In this document: piece after piece, positions 14,875 through 21,798 of the stretch | Numbering within the stretch: the first letter of the stretch is position 1 | Layout: each line of letters begins with the position of its first letter | Assembly: GCA_937895645.1 (NCBI GenBank) | Contig: CALBKQ010000150.1 | Span: forward strand, 1 to 22,147 | Direction of reading: 5' to 3' | Origin: an uncultured Clostridia bacterium | GTDB lineage: Bacteria > Bacillota > Clostridia > Oscillospirales > Acutalibacteraceae | Length of the DNA stretch: 22,147 bases | The notes under the pieces: model-generated | Database searches by the model: none | What the model was told of the DNA's origin: nothing | What the model saw: only the letters and a program-made list of their open reading frames with translations | Made by a program: the position numbers and the translations under genes

Positions 14875-15833
14875 TTCTTTTGCCTCATTTCCTGCTTTTC
14901 ATAAGCTTTGATAATATCCTGAACAAGACGGTGTCTTACCACATCTTTTTCTGTAAATACATTTATTGCAATATCGTCAATACCTTTTAAGATTTTCATT
15001 GCCTCAACAAGTCCTGATTTTTTACCGTCTGGCAAGTCAATTTGTGTAACGTCGCCTGTTACAACGATTTTTGAGTTAAATCCAAGACGAGTCAAAAACA
15101 TTTTCATTTGTTCACGGGTTGTATTCTGTGCTTCGTCAAGAATTATAAAACTGTCATCAAGAGTACGACCACGCATATATGCAAGTGGTGCTACTTCAAT
15201 ACTGCCACGCTCCTGATAACGCTGAAAACTTTCAGCACCAAGCATATCAAAAAGTGCGTCATATAAAGGGCGTAAATACGGGTCAACTTTTTGTTGTAGG
15301 TCACCCGGCAAAAAGCCCAGTTTTTCACCTGCTTCAACTGCTGGACGAGTTAAGATAATACGGTTTACCTCTTTTGCACGGAATGCATTTACCGCCATAG
15401 CAACTGCAAGGTATGTCTTACCTGTACCTGCAGGGCCTGCACCAAGAGTTATTGTATTATTCTTTATACATTCAAGGTACTTTTTCTGACCAAGAGTTTT
15501 AGGTTTTATAGGTTTGCCTTTCGCAGTAATGCAGACACAGTCGCCTGTCATTTCGCAAAGTTTGTCCTCATTCCCCTCATTTACGAGAGAAAGCACATAT
15601 CTTACATTTTGTTCCGACAATGCTTCGCCACGATTTATGAGAGTCAACAATCCGTTAATTGCCCTTACTGCCTTTGAAACATTTTCGGCATCACCATTGA
15701 CTTTGATTTCAGAGCCACGACTTATTACCTTAACATTATAGTTAGACTCAATCAGTCTTATATTTTCATCGAAACTGCCAAACAGACTTACTGTCTGTTC
15801 CATTCTGTCAACGTTAATTACCTGTTCAAACAA
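14871..15833 (-). CDS. phoH: PhoH family ATPase
   Basis: PhoH-like proteins are cytoplasmic RNA-associated ATPases of the superfamily 1 helicase core, genetically tied to YbeY. The product has an N-terminal KH-like region (about 15-70: VSLFGSFDENIRLIE), Walker A GPAGTGKT (133-140), a TRPAVEAGEKLGFLPGD block, and Walker B FIILDEAQN (229-237), ending with basic residues. The start is uncertain: I chose TTG 15833, since AGGTGA lies 5 bases before it; a GTG at 15842 lies within that site and would add 3 residues, while the ATG at 15803 would remove conserved N-terminal sequence. It lies 38-48 bases after yqfD and overlaps ybeY. Confidence 0.93.
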   Translation of the reverse strand: MFEQVINVDRMEQTVSLFGSFDENIRLIESNYNVKVISRGSEIKVNGDAENVSKAVRAINGLLTLINRGEALSEQNVRYVLSLVNEGNEDKLCEMTGDCVCITAKGKPIKPKTLGQKKYLECIKNNTITLGAGPAGTGKTYLAVAMAVNAFRAKEVNRIILTRPAVEAGEKLGFLPGDLQQKVDPYLRPLYDALFDMLGAESFQRYQERGSIEVAPLAYMRGRTLDDSFIILDEAQNTTREQMKMFLTRLGFNSKIVVTGDVTQIDLPDGKKSGLVEAMKILKGIDDIAINVFTEKDVVRHRLVQDIIKAYEKQEMRQKK

Positions 15834-15880
15834 CCTTTTCACCTACTGAATATTATAATCAATATATTGTAACACATTTT

Positions 15881-17059
15881 TTATTGGATGTCATTAGTTT
15901 TTTCAACATAAATTTCCATTAAAGCACCAATTTCCTGCTCACATTGTGCAGAAATTTCGTATTGTGCCGCGTTTTCTGTTTCTCTTTTTTCTGTTTTTGA
16001 GTTTCGGATTTCGCTGTACTCTAAAAGCTCACGTACATATACTGCGTTACTGAACAATGCAAGTTTTTCTTCAGTCGATACATTTACGATTGCTTTTTCT
16101 TCTGAAACACAAGCACCGTACTGTGTTATTATTCCCACAGGCAAAAGATTTTTATCACTTTCTATAAAAGAATTATGTTCTGTAAAATAACCATCTTTAA
16201 GCACTGTACCTAATGGGATTTTAAGGCCAAAGAAAAATATAAGATTTCTTGTTTTTTCTTTTTCAATATTATAAATTGAAAAATTTTCACTACCCGATAT
16301 TCTTTTCTTTTTCACAAGTGCTTTTACATAACCATCTGCATGAATTGCTTTCTCTGTACCGTCTTTATGGACAATAATTCCACTAATGAGCAAATCGCCC
16401 TTTGTCACGGCTGAGCCCGGTTTGACTTCTTCGTTTCCGTAAAGCACATCAATACTTAATATTACACCATCTTCACTTGCTATTACATTTGTGGGTTTTG
16501 ATGCGTCATAAATTTCGGGTGCTTCTGTTTTTTCACGTACTTCAATGACCACAACAGAGCCTTTCATATTGACGCTTACCCATGAAAGACATTCAATTTC
16601 ACTCATTACAAGGGAAGCTACCTCATCATTATCAATTGACGAAACTGGCACACCTACCCTGACACCGTGTTTTTCAAATATTGATAATATATATTCTTCT
16701 TCAAGAGTTGTGTTACCCACAACAGACACACTCCACACAAACTGGGTAAGGATTAATATAATTATTACTGCCACTACTGCACCTGCAAGAATGCCCATTC
16801 GGGTTTTGTGTTTTCTTAAAAAGTATTTTAACCCTACTTTATCTGTTGAGGTTACGCGCATACCTGATTTTCTTGCAACAGTATGTATTGAAAGATATCC
16901 TTGCACAGTTGTACTTGCTGTAATGTTATTATTGATATTGCGCACATTCCACAAGGGTATTCCCTCTTTTGTGCAAAGATTTATAAATCTGTCAGGGAAT
17001 CCTCCGAATGCCCTAAAATTTATGTAACCGAACAAATATCTTAAAAACTGAATAATCAT
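15881..17059 (-). CDS. yqfD: Sporulation protein YqfD
   Basis: YqfD is a sigma-E-controlled mother-cell membrane protein of spore-formers, needed for efficient sporulation. The 392-residue protein has an N-terminal cytoplasmic region (1-85: RYLFGYINFRAFGGFPDRFINLC), one membrane segment (about 89-108), then a POTRA-like start (VSVVGNTTLEEEYILSIF) and a long extracytoplasmic beta-rich domain, which includes a hairpin-like 'EDGVILSIDVLYGNEEVKPGS' region (quoted in part). AGAGGT precedes ATG 17059. It follows yqfC by 9 bases, the standard pairing. The charged C-terminal 60 residues appear less conserved. Confidence 0.93.
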   Translation of the reverse strand: MIIQFLRYLFGYINFRAFGGFPDRFINLCTKEGIPLWNVRNINNNITASTTVQGYLSIHTVARKSGMRVTSTDKVGLKYFLRKHKTRMGILAGAVVAVIIILILTQFVWSVSVVGNTTLEEEYILSIFEKHGVRVGVPVSSIDNDEVASLVMSEIECLSWVSVNMKGSVVVIEVREKTEAPEIYDASKPTNVIASEDGVILSIDVLYGNEEVKPGSAVTKGDLLISGIIVHKDGTEKAIHADGYVKALVKKKRISGSENFSIYNIEKEKTRNLIFFFGLKIPLGTVLKDGYFTEHNSFIESDKNLLPVGIITQYGACVSEEKAIVNVSTEEKLALFSNAVYVRELLEYSEIRNSKTEKRETENAAQYEISAQCEQEIGALMEIYVEKTNDIQ

Positions 17060-17068
17060 ATATACCTC

Positions 17069-17326
17069 TTATGAAATAAAATCTATCTCTGCAAACCTGC
17101 CACGAATAATTGCCACACCACTATCAAAGGACTCTATAATCATATTATCCCCCACAAGACTTAAAACCAACTCACCTATATTTAGTTTTATAAGATTTTC
17201 ACCATACTCAATAACACCTTTGCAACCATCAACAATGATTTCACGATTGGAAATCATTTCTATTTTAGCTTCGTTCAATATCACATCAGGAAGTTGCAAT
17301 TTTCGTTCTTTTTTCTTTCGTGCCAC
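17069..17326 (-). CDS. yqfC: Sporulation protein YqfC (YabP family)
   Basis: YqfC is a small sporulation protein of the YabP/YqfC family, paired with YqfD. The 85-residue product has a basic N-terminus (MARKKKERKLQLP) and a beta-rich body with NREIIVDGCKGVIEY and the family ending GVAIIRGRFAEIDF. The start is GTG 17326; GAGGTG lies 5 bases upstream and no closer ATG exists. It heads the yqfC-yqfD-phoH-ybeY-dgkA-era chain. CATATAAT (on minus, 17349-17356) resembles a sigma-E -10 box, but I could not find a convincing -35, so regulation is inferred from the family. ylbJ is divergent, 81 bases away. Confidence 0.9.
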   Translation of the reverse strand: MARKKKERKLQLPDVILNEAKIEMISNREIIVDGCKGVIEYGENLIKLNIGELVLSLVGDNMIIESFDSGVAIIRGRFAEIDFIS

Positions 17327-17407
17327 AAAAACACCTCACTTATATTGGATTATATGAAAATAAATCATTATTAAGTCATAAAAACAATATAATTTATTGG
17401 TGAGATT

Positions 17408-18457
17408 ATGGTTGTGATTAAATTCAAAAAAAGTATTTTTCAGATTAGTGCGGTGTTAATGTGTCTTGTTTTTATGTTCAAATTTCCTTATGCAGTAACA
17501 CATGGGGTTACAGAAGGTCTTAAAGTGTGCTTTTACATAATTTTGCCATCACTTTTTCCTTTTATGGTACTTTCAACATATATAATTAAATCAAATATTT
17601 TTGAGTTTGCATACAAGTTATTGTCGCCCGTTTCAAAGTTTTTATTTTGTCAATCTGCCTGTACTGTACCTGTAATTATTATGTCGATGATTGGTGGTTT
17701 TCCTGTTGGTATTAAAATGGTAGGTAATCTGTTAAGAGAAAACTCTATCACTAAAAAACAAGCACAAAGATTGTGTATTTTTTGTATGAATGGTGGTCCT
17801 GCGTTTATAATCACTGCTGTTGGTGTTAATATGCTTGGCAGTGCTAAAGCAGGGGCAATTATGTTTATTTCTCTTTGCTTATCTTCATTTATTATTGGTA
17901 TATTCACAAGATTTTTAGGTGATAAAAATGAGTTGAAAGAACATATTCCAAAAAAATCAACGCTTGTCTCATTATCGTCGGCTGTATCTGACGCACTACA
18001 ATCGGTACTTGGCATTTGCGCATGGGTAGTGGTTTTTAGCGCAATCACAAGTTGCCTTAAAATCTGCATAGAAAATGAGAGCGTATATACTGCAATTTCT
18101 TCATTTCTTGAGGTGACTAACGGATGTGTTATGTTAGCGGGTAAAATGCCTATTCCAGTTATTACTGCTATAATTGGGTTTGGTGGAATTTGTGTACATT
18201 GTCAGGTGCTTTCTGAATTAAAAGAATGTGGGGTTAAGTATTCACACTTTTTTGTATGCAGAGTACTGAATGGTGCTGTTGCATCTTTTATATCTTACTT
18301 ATTGTTACTTGTTTTTCCTGTTGAAATTGATGTTTTTGCATCTACACAGAATATGACGGTTACAACATTTTCGGTGTCATTACCTGCGTTTTTCACTTTT
18401 GCAATTATGTGTATAATTATGATTTTGGATATTGATAGGAAGAAAAAAGTGTGGTAG
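17408..18457 (+). CDS. ylbJ: Sporulation integral membrane protein YlbJ
   Basis: YlbJ is a multi-pass inner membrane protein of endospore-formers, made under sigma-E and needed for normal cortex formation. The 349-residue protein has about eight hydrophobic segments and the 'gate' features seen in nucleoside-transporter-like proteins: FYIILPSLFPFMVLS and its paired GGFPVGIKMVGNLL, then FCMNGGPAFIIT in the first half, and IGFGGICVHCQVLSEL in the second. A transport function is suggested by that fold but not shown. GGTGAG precedes ATG 17408. It is divergent from the yqfC-yqfD pair; all three are sporulation genes, so the 81-base gap may hold back-to-back sporulation promoters. A small Cys4 gene follows after one base. 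Confidence 0.92.
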   Translation: MVVIKFKKSIFQISAVLMCLVFMFKFPYAVTHGVTEGLKVCFYIILPSLFPFMVLSTYIIKSNIFEFAYKLLSPVSKFLFCQSACTVPVIIMSMIGGFPVGIKMVGNLLRENSITKKQAQRLCIFCMNGGPAFIITAVGVNMLGSAKAGAIMFISLCLSSFIIGIFTRFLGDKNELKEHIPKKSTLVSLSSAVSDALQSVLGICAWVVVFSAITSCLKICIENESVYTAISSFLEVTNGCVMLAGKMPIPVITAIIGFGGICVHCQVLSELKECGVKYSHFFVCRVLNGAVASFISYLLLLVFPVEIDVFASTQNMTVTTFSVSLPAFFTFAIMCIIMILDIDRKKKVW

Positions 18458-18458
18458 A

Positions 18459-18692
18459 ATGAATATGGTGATTAAAGTGAAAAAGTTATTGAACAAGAAA
18501 GAAATCTCCCCATCTTGCTCATACTGTGCGTATGGTAAACTTTCCCCTGACGGAGAAACTGTGCTTTGCAAGAAAAAGGGAGTTGTTGAAAAGGATTTTG
18601 CTTGTAGAAAATTCGATTACGATGTTTTGAAAAGACAACCAAAAAGACCTATTGAGTTAGAAAAATATAACCCTGAAGATTTTAAGTTGTGA
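18459..18692 (+). CDS. Conserved small Cys4 protein downstream of ylbJ
   Basis: The 77-residue product has C20-x2-C23, C37 and C49 (PSCSYCAYG, VLCKKKG, FACRKFDYD), consistent with one zinc ribbon or metal site, followed by a basic/proline segment (LKRQPKRPIELEKY) and ending NPEDFKL. The 'C--KFKYDPLKR-P--P--L--F--EDF-L' style end is one I recall from small hypothetical proteins of Clostridia; I know of no function. It starts at ATG 18459, one base after the ylbJ stop (an ATG at 18465 is also possible; both have weak ribosome sites), so translation is probably coupled to ylbJ. A terminator follows directly. Confidence 0.82.
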   Translation: MNMVIKVKKLLNKKEISPSCSYCAYGKLSPDGETVLCKKKGVVEKDFACRKFDYDVLKRQPKRPIELEKYNPEDFKL

Positions 18693-18702
18693 GATTAAAA
18701 TA

Positions 18703-18736
18703 CCCCGTAGATTAAATCTACGGGGTTAATTTTTAT
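18703..18736. terminator. Bidirectional terminator between convergent genes
   Basis: CCCCGTAGA (18703-18711) pairs perfectly with TCTACGGGG (18717-18725) around TTAAA. On plus it is followed by TTAATTTTTATT. On minus it is followed by TATTTTAATC, a weaker tract. It ends the ylbJ transcript and probably also the convergent orphan gene. Confidence 0.85.
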
Positions 18737-18795
18737 TCTGTTACAAGTTCAACGGAATTAATAATTTTGAAAGCATCATTTACATCACCATTTTT

Positions 18796-19986
18796 CTATA
18801 AACTATAAATATTATATAATATATTTGTAATAATTAAGACCTGATAAGCCACATCAAGATTATCATAAGAAAACAAATCCAAATTTACTGTGGTAAAACT
18901 ATCATTGTCAAAAGAAATCTTTCTAACACTAACAAATCCACAATAAGTCGGGGTATTTATTTCGTAATAGTTACTTTCCCCGCTATTCATAGTTGTTTTC
19001 ATAATAATCAAAAATCTATATAACGCAATCTCTTCTCGACTGAAATAATTTATATTCTCATCAAGCTCATTCATTTGCCACATAGCTTTTATAATATTAT
19101 AGTGATTATCCAATGGAAACCCAAATTCTTTTATTGCAACATCTCTAATAGTATCCATAAACATTTCACTCTCTTCATCATAACCTTCTGAAAAATCAGT
19201 CGGATTATAATCGATTGTTGCACTCAAAGCTTTTTCTTTTTCTAATCCTGTTGTATAGGAAACAAAACCGTTATCTGTTGAACCTTCTAAAGTTGTTTCT
19301 TTATTCAATTTGCAGTCTTTGGGAAGATTCATTCGTATTTTTCCGTGAGTTATTGTATAAACATCACTTTCAAGTTCTAAGTCACTATGTGGGTATTGCT
19401 CTAAAGTTACAGCCATATACTCGTCAAAATAGCCACTGTCAATCGATTGTTTCAAATCGTATGCAGCTTCATAGTGTTTATAGAGTAAAGTATCATTTGG
19501 TATCGCAGTTAATAATTCTATTGTCAATACTGAACTAAAAAATATAACATATGCAATATTGGATATATTATTCAACAATTGTGCTTTTTTAGATTGTTCC
19601 TTGTATGCTTTTCTAAAAATCTTAAAATTGTTTTTTCTTTCTTTGGGAACAAAGAATTTAGAAATTTTTAGATTATAAAAGCCTCCATTATTTAGACGAA
19701 TTTTCAAATGGCTATGGGTATCATCAACCACAACAATAATAGATTTTATGTCATCAATTTTGGAATATGAAAGTATATTTTCTTTATCAATTATGTATAC
19801 TTTATTTTCTTTTTTGATTGGGATAAGTTGAATTATATCTTCTGTATTATTTACAAGATAACCACGATTTACTTTTTTGTCTTTACCTTTATTTTTTGCA
19901 ACAAACCAATTTTCAGGTGCAATACCATTGATTTCAGTTAGTACTGAAATATATTCTTCGTTGGATACTTTGAAATTACCAAACAT
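18796..19986 (-). CDS. Orphan single-pass membrane protein, unknown function
   Basis: I do not recognise a family. The 396-residue protein has a basic N-terminal part (about 1-115) whose alternating strands (KVYIIDKENILSYSKIDDI, then IIVVVDDTHSHLKIRLNNGG) look PH-domain-like, a basic linker, one membrane segment (about 144-162), and a C-terminal domain of about 230 residues (YTITHGKIRMNLPKDCKL ... ATIDYNPTDFSEGYDEE) that would be on the other side. ATG 19986 is favoured by AGGGGGA; an in-frame TTG at 19992 is too close to that site. After the TAG stop the same frame continues for 20 sense codons to a TAA just before the terminator, so the C-terminus may have been shortened by a nonsense change. 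Confidence 0.8.
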   Translation of the reverse strand: MFGNFKVSNEEYISVLTEINGIAPENWFVAKNKGKDKKVNRGYLVNNTEDIIQLIPIKKENKVYIIDKENILSYSKIDDIKSIIVVVDDTHSHLKIRLNNGGFYNLKISKFFVPKERKNNFKIFRKAYKEQSKKAQLLNNISNIAYVIFFSSVLTIELLTAIPNDTLLYKHYEAAYDLKQSIDSGYFDEYMAVTLEQYPHSDLELESDVYTITHGKIRMNLPKDCKLNKETTLEGSTDNGFVSYTTGLEKEKALSATIDYNPTDFSEGYDEESEMFMDTIRDVAIKEFGFPLDNHYNIIKAMWQMNELDENINYFSREEIALYRFLIIMKTTMNSGESNYYEINTPTYCGFVSVRKISFDNDSFTTVNLDLFSYDNLDVAYQVLIITNILYNIYSL

Positions 19987-20011
19987 ATTCAATCCCCCTT
20001 TTCATAAGTTT

Positions 20012-20040
20012 ATGATAGCACAGATATGGTTGGAATGCAA
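20012..20040 (-). promoter_or_regulatory. Probable promoter of the orphan membrane protein
   Basis: TTGCAT (20035-20040), a 17-base spacer and TATCAT (20012-20017) lie 26 bases upstream of the ATG at 19986. Confidence 0.5.
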
Positions 20041-20046
20041 TAAAAT

Positions 20047-20078
20047 TATAGGGGCAGACAAGGATGTCTGCCCCTATA
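20047..20078. repeat. Perfect 14-bp GC-rich hairpin (TAGGGGC-type repeat)
   Basis: TATAGGGGCAGACA (20047-20060) and TGTCTGCCCCTATA (20065-20078) are perfectly complementary around AGGA. It lies 15 bases past the stop of the surface protein. The following bases on minus (ATTTTATT) are a poor T-run, so it may act as a weak terminator or mRNA-end stabiliser. It shares the TAGGGGC core with the hairpin at 3752-3771. Confidence 0.7.
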
Positions 20079-20092
20079 GTTATATGGTCAGT

Positions 20093-21130
20093 TTATTTTT
20101 CTTTCTTTGATGGGATAAGGGCGATACCAAATCCTGATGCAAGAGCTAACACTGCTGATGCAACTACTGAAACGCCACCGTCTGTATTTGGAATTACAGG
20201 GTTTTTGTTATCATCTTTATCTGTATCAGGTTTTGTTGTATTGTTGTTTTTATCGTTTGTATCGTTATTTGTATTGTCGTTATTATTATCGTTATTGTCG
20301 TTATTCGCTGATACAACATCAACTGTGAATTCAGCCTCTGCACCCATAACGCTTACTACAAATGCGTTGTCACCCTCTGTTACATCGGGGTTTACTTGTT
20401 CAACATAAATTGGGTATTCTTCACCATTATATGTGATGTAATCTTCATCACTTGTAACTGTCTGTGTTGTACCATCTTTGAATGTTACAAGTATTTCCAT
20501 ACCCTCTGTATCAACAAGAAGAAGTTCATCATAATCTGCGAAAACAATGTCAAGAATCATTTCATAATATTCAGGATTTTCTTCATAAAACGCTTTCATT
20601 TCTTCAAATGTCATACCCATATCATTAAGCATTTCATCCATTGTTTCAGGGTCTGTTTCATAAAGATAATCAAGAGTGAAATTTTCTCTTGTTACAACAT
20701 CTGTGTCAATGTTGTATTCTGTTTTTGTTGGCATTTTTGTAATCTCAACAGACTCTACAGGTGACTCTTCAACTGTTACTGTATAAGTTGTTTCAAGGTA
20801 TGTGTCGTAATCGTCTGTGCCGTAGAATTCAACGATTGCTTCGTTTTCGCCGATTACATAGTCAACAACATACATATCAACATAAGAATATTCGTCAACA
20901 GTAATAAGTTCAGTTGAGCCGTCGTCAAATGTTACTTCGAGTACCATACCAGTAGCGTCACACCAGATTTCGTTTTCGTAACTGTCAAGACCTTCATAAT
21001 AAACTGTTTTGTCAGGTCCAGAAACAACAGTAATTGATTCTGCTTCTGCTGCAAATGCTGAAACAGTTGCCATTGCAACCACAAGTGCCACTACAAGTAA
21101 TGTACTGATTGCTTTTGTGAATTTTTTCAT
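20093..21130 (-). CDS. Secreted Ig-like surface protein with C-terminal anchor
   Basis: This 345-residue acidic exported protein has a signal peptide (basic KK, hydrophobic core, cleavage near AFA-AEA at 25-30). A first Ig-like domain (about 32-121: DGSTELITVDEY, TYTVTVEE) and a second (about 126-273: ITKMPTKTEYNIDTD, FKDGTTQTVTSDEDY) resemble the bacterial Ig-like repeats of ruminococcal surface proteins. The second domain carries a helical, Glu/Met-rich insertion (about 157-203). An Asn/Asp linker (276-310) leads to IPNTDGG (313-319), a hydrophobic segment (320-339) and SKKEK. That C-terminus has the layout of a sortase signal but without LPxTG, so either a non-canonical sortase motif or a plain membrane anchor. 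AGGAGGA precedes the start. Ligand unknown. Confidence 0.88.
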   Translation of the reverse strand: MKKFTKAISTLLVVALVVAMATVSAFAAEAESITVVSGPDKTVYYEGLDSYENEIWCDATGMVLEVTFDDGSTELITVDEYSYVDMYVVDYVIGENEAIVEFYGTDDYDTYLETTYTVTVEESPVESVEITKMPTKTEYNIDTDVVTRENFTLDYLYETDPETMDEMLNDMGMTFEEMKAFYEENPEYYEMILDIVFADYDELLLVDTEGMEILVTFKDGTTQTVTSDEDYITYNGEEYPIYVEQVNPDVTEGDNAFVVSVMGAEAEFTVDVVSANNDNNDNNNDNTNNDTNDKNNNTTKPDTDKDDNKNPVIPNTDGGVSVVASAVLALASGFGIALIPSKKEK

Positions 21131-21148
21131 AATAATCCTCCTATAATT

Positions 21149-21168
21149 AAAACAAATGTATTTGTTTT
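21149..21168. other. Inverted repeat in surface-protein leader
   Basis: AAAACAAAT (21149-21157) and ATTTGTTTT (21160-21168) are perfect 9-base arms around GT, 18 bases upstream of the surface-protein start and 7 bases from its ribosome site. It could be an operator or a leader hairpin. The remainder of the 300-base gap 21131-21431 is AT-rich and holds no gene that I can see. Confidence 0.45.
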
Positions 21169-21301
21169 TATTGGTTAAAATATATATTACATCATTGGCT
21201 CATAAAAAACAAGTCAAAATACAAAATTATCGAAAAATATTGTAAAATTGCAAGAATTTTTTTGAAAATCATATATTTTTTACAGTTTGTATTCCTCAAC
21301 T

Positions 21302-21316
21302 ATATACATTGTATAT
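21302..21316. promoter_or_regulatory. Palindromic operator candidate over the surface-protein -10 box
   Basis: ATATACA (21302-21308), one base, TGTATAT (21310-21316): a perfect 7-1-7 palindrome. It covers the -10 hexamer of the minus-strand promoter completely, where a bound repressor would block RNA polymerase. The divergent XRE gene nearby is the obvious candidate binder; this is inference. Confidence 0.5.
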
Positions 21317-21336
21317 CTTTATTCTATTTATGTCAA
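21308..21336 (-). promoter_or_regulatory. Sigma-A promoter of the surface protein gene
   Basis: TTGACA (21331-21336), exactly 17 bases, and TACAAT (21308-21313) read toward the surface protein. The inferred start near 21301 gives a leader of about 170 bases. Closer but poorer promoter-like boxes also occur in this AT-rich stretch. Confidence 0.65.
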
Positions 21337-21431
21337 GTAAAATATATCTTTTTAATACCTAAAATGATTTCCTTTATGAATTATAATGTTGTTAGAAATA
21401 GCTAAATGATATTTTTTGGAGGTGTTAGCCG

Positions 21432-21734
21432 ATGTATTATGAAGGTTTTTCAAAAAGACTTGCAGAACTTCGTCAAGAAAAAGGTGTTTCGGCAAGAGAT
21501 ATGAGCTTGTCTTTAGGACAAAGTGAAAGTTACATTAACAAGATTGAAAATAATTACGCAATGCCATCAATGCAGGGTTTCTTTTATATTTGTGAATTTT
21601 TAGGTGTTACTCCATCAGAGTTTTTTAACGAAGAAGAAAAACACCCTATTCTTATGAAAGAACTTGTAAGTAATGCAAAAGGGCTTAACGACAAGCAATT
21701 ACAGTTGCTTTCAGAGTTTATTAAGTCGTTATAA
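21432..21734 (+). CDS. XRE-family helix-turn-helix regulator
   Basis: This 100-residue protein has a Cro/C1-type DNA-binding domain at about 6-62: FSKRLAELRQEKGVSARDMS, first helix of the turn ARDMSLSLGQ (21-30), recognition helix SESYINKIEN (31-40), closing with FLGVTPSEFF. A short C-terminal helix (LNDKQLQLLSEFIKSL) probably dimerises. GGAGGTG precedes ATG 21432. A TATAAT at 21382-21387 may be its -10, without a good -35. It is divergent from the surface protein gene, with a palindrome over that gene's promoter, and convergent with ftsZ. Small regulators of this type usually bind palindromes as dimers; its target and signal are unknown. Confidence 0.9.
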   Translation: MYYEGFSKRLAELRQEKGVSARDMSLSLGQSESYINKIENNYAMPSMQGFFYICEFLGVTPSEFFNEEEKHPILMKELVSNAKGLNDKQLQLLSEFIKSL

Positions 21735-21751
21735 AAGTATCATAAAGGGCA

Positions 21752-21790
21752 TAAAAAAACTCTCGACTTTCGTCGAGAGTTAATTTTTTG
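21752..21790. terminator. Bidirectional terminator between XRE gene and ftsZ
   Basis: AACTCTCGAC (21758-21767) pairs perfectly with GTCGAGAGTT (21772-21781) around TTTC. It is followed on plus by AATTTTTTG and flanked on the other side by seven A's, giving a T-run on minus. It serves both convergent genes. Confidence 0.9.
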
Positions 21791-21798
21791 TTATTTAA

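Noticed and set aside
16545..17027. 160-codon plus-strand frame opposite yqfD
   Set aside because: Antisense shadow of a well-supported gene, with no ribosome site or recognisable domain.
17327..17407. Back-to-back sigma-E promoters in the yqfC-ylbJ gap
   Set aside because: CATATAAT resembles a sigma-E -10 for yqfC but no convincing -35 was found on either strand, so it is not listed as a feature.
20396..20764. 122-codon Cys/His/Phe-rich plus-strand frame opposite the surface protein gene
   Set aside because: Composition results from reading the acidic surface-protein codons backwards; no start signal.
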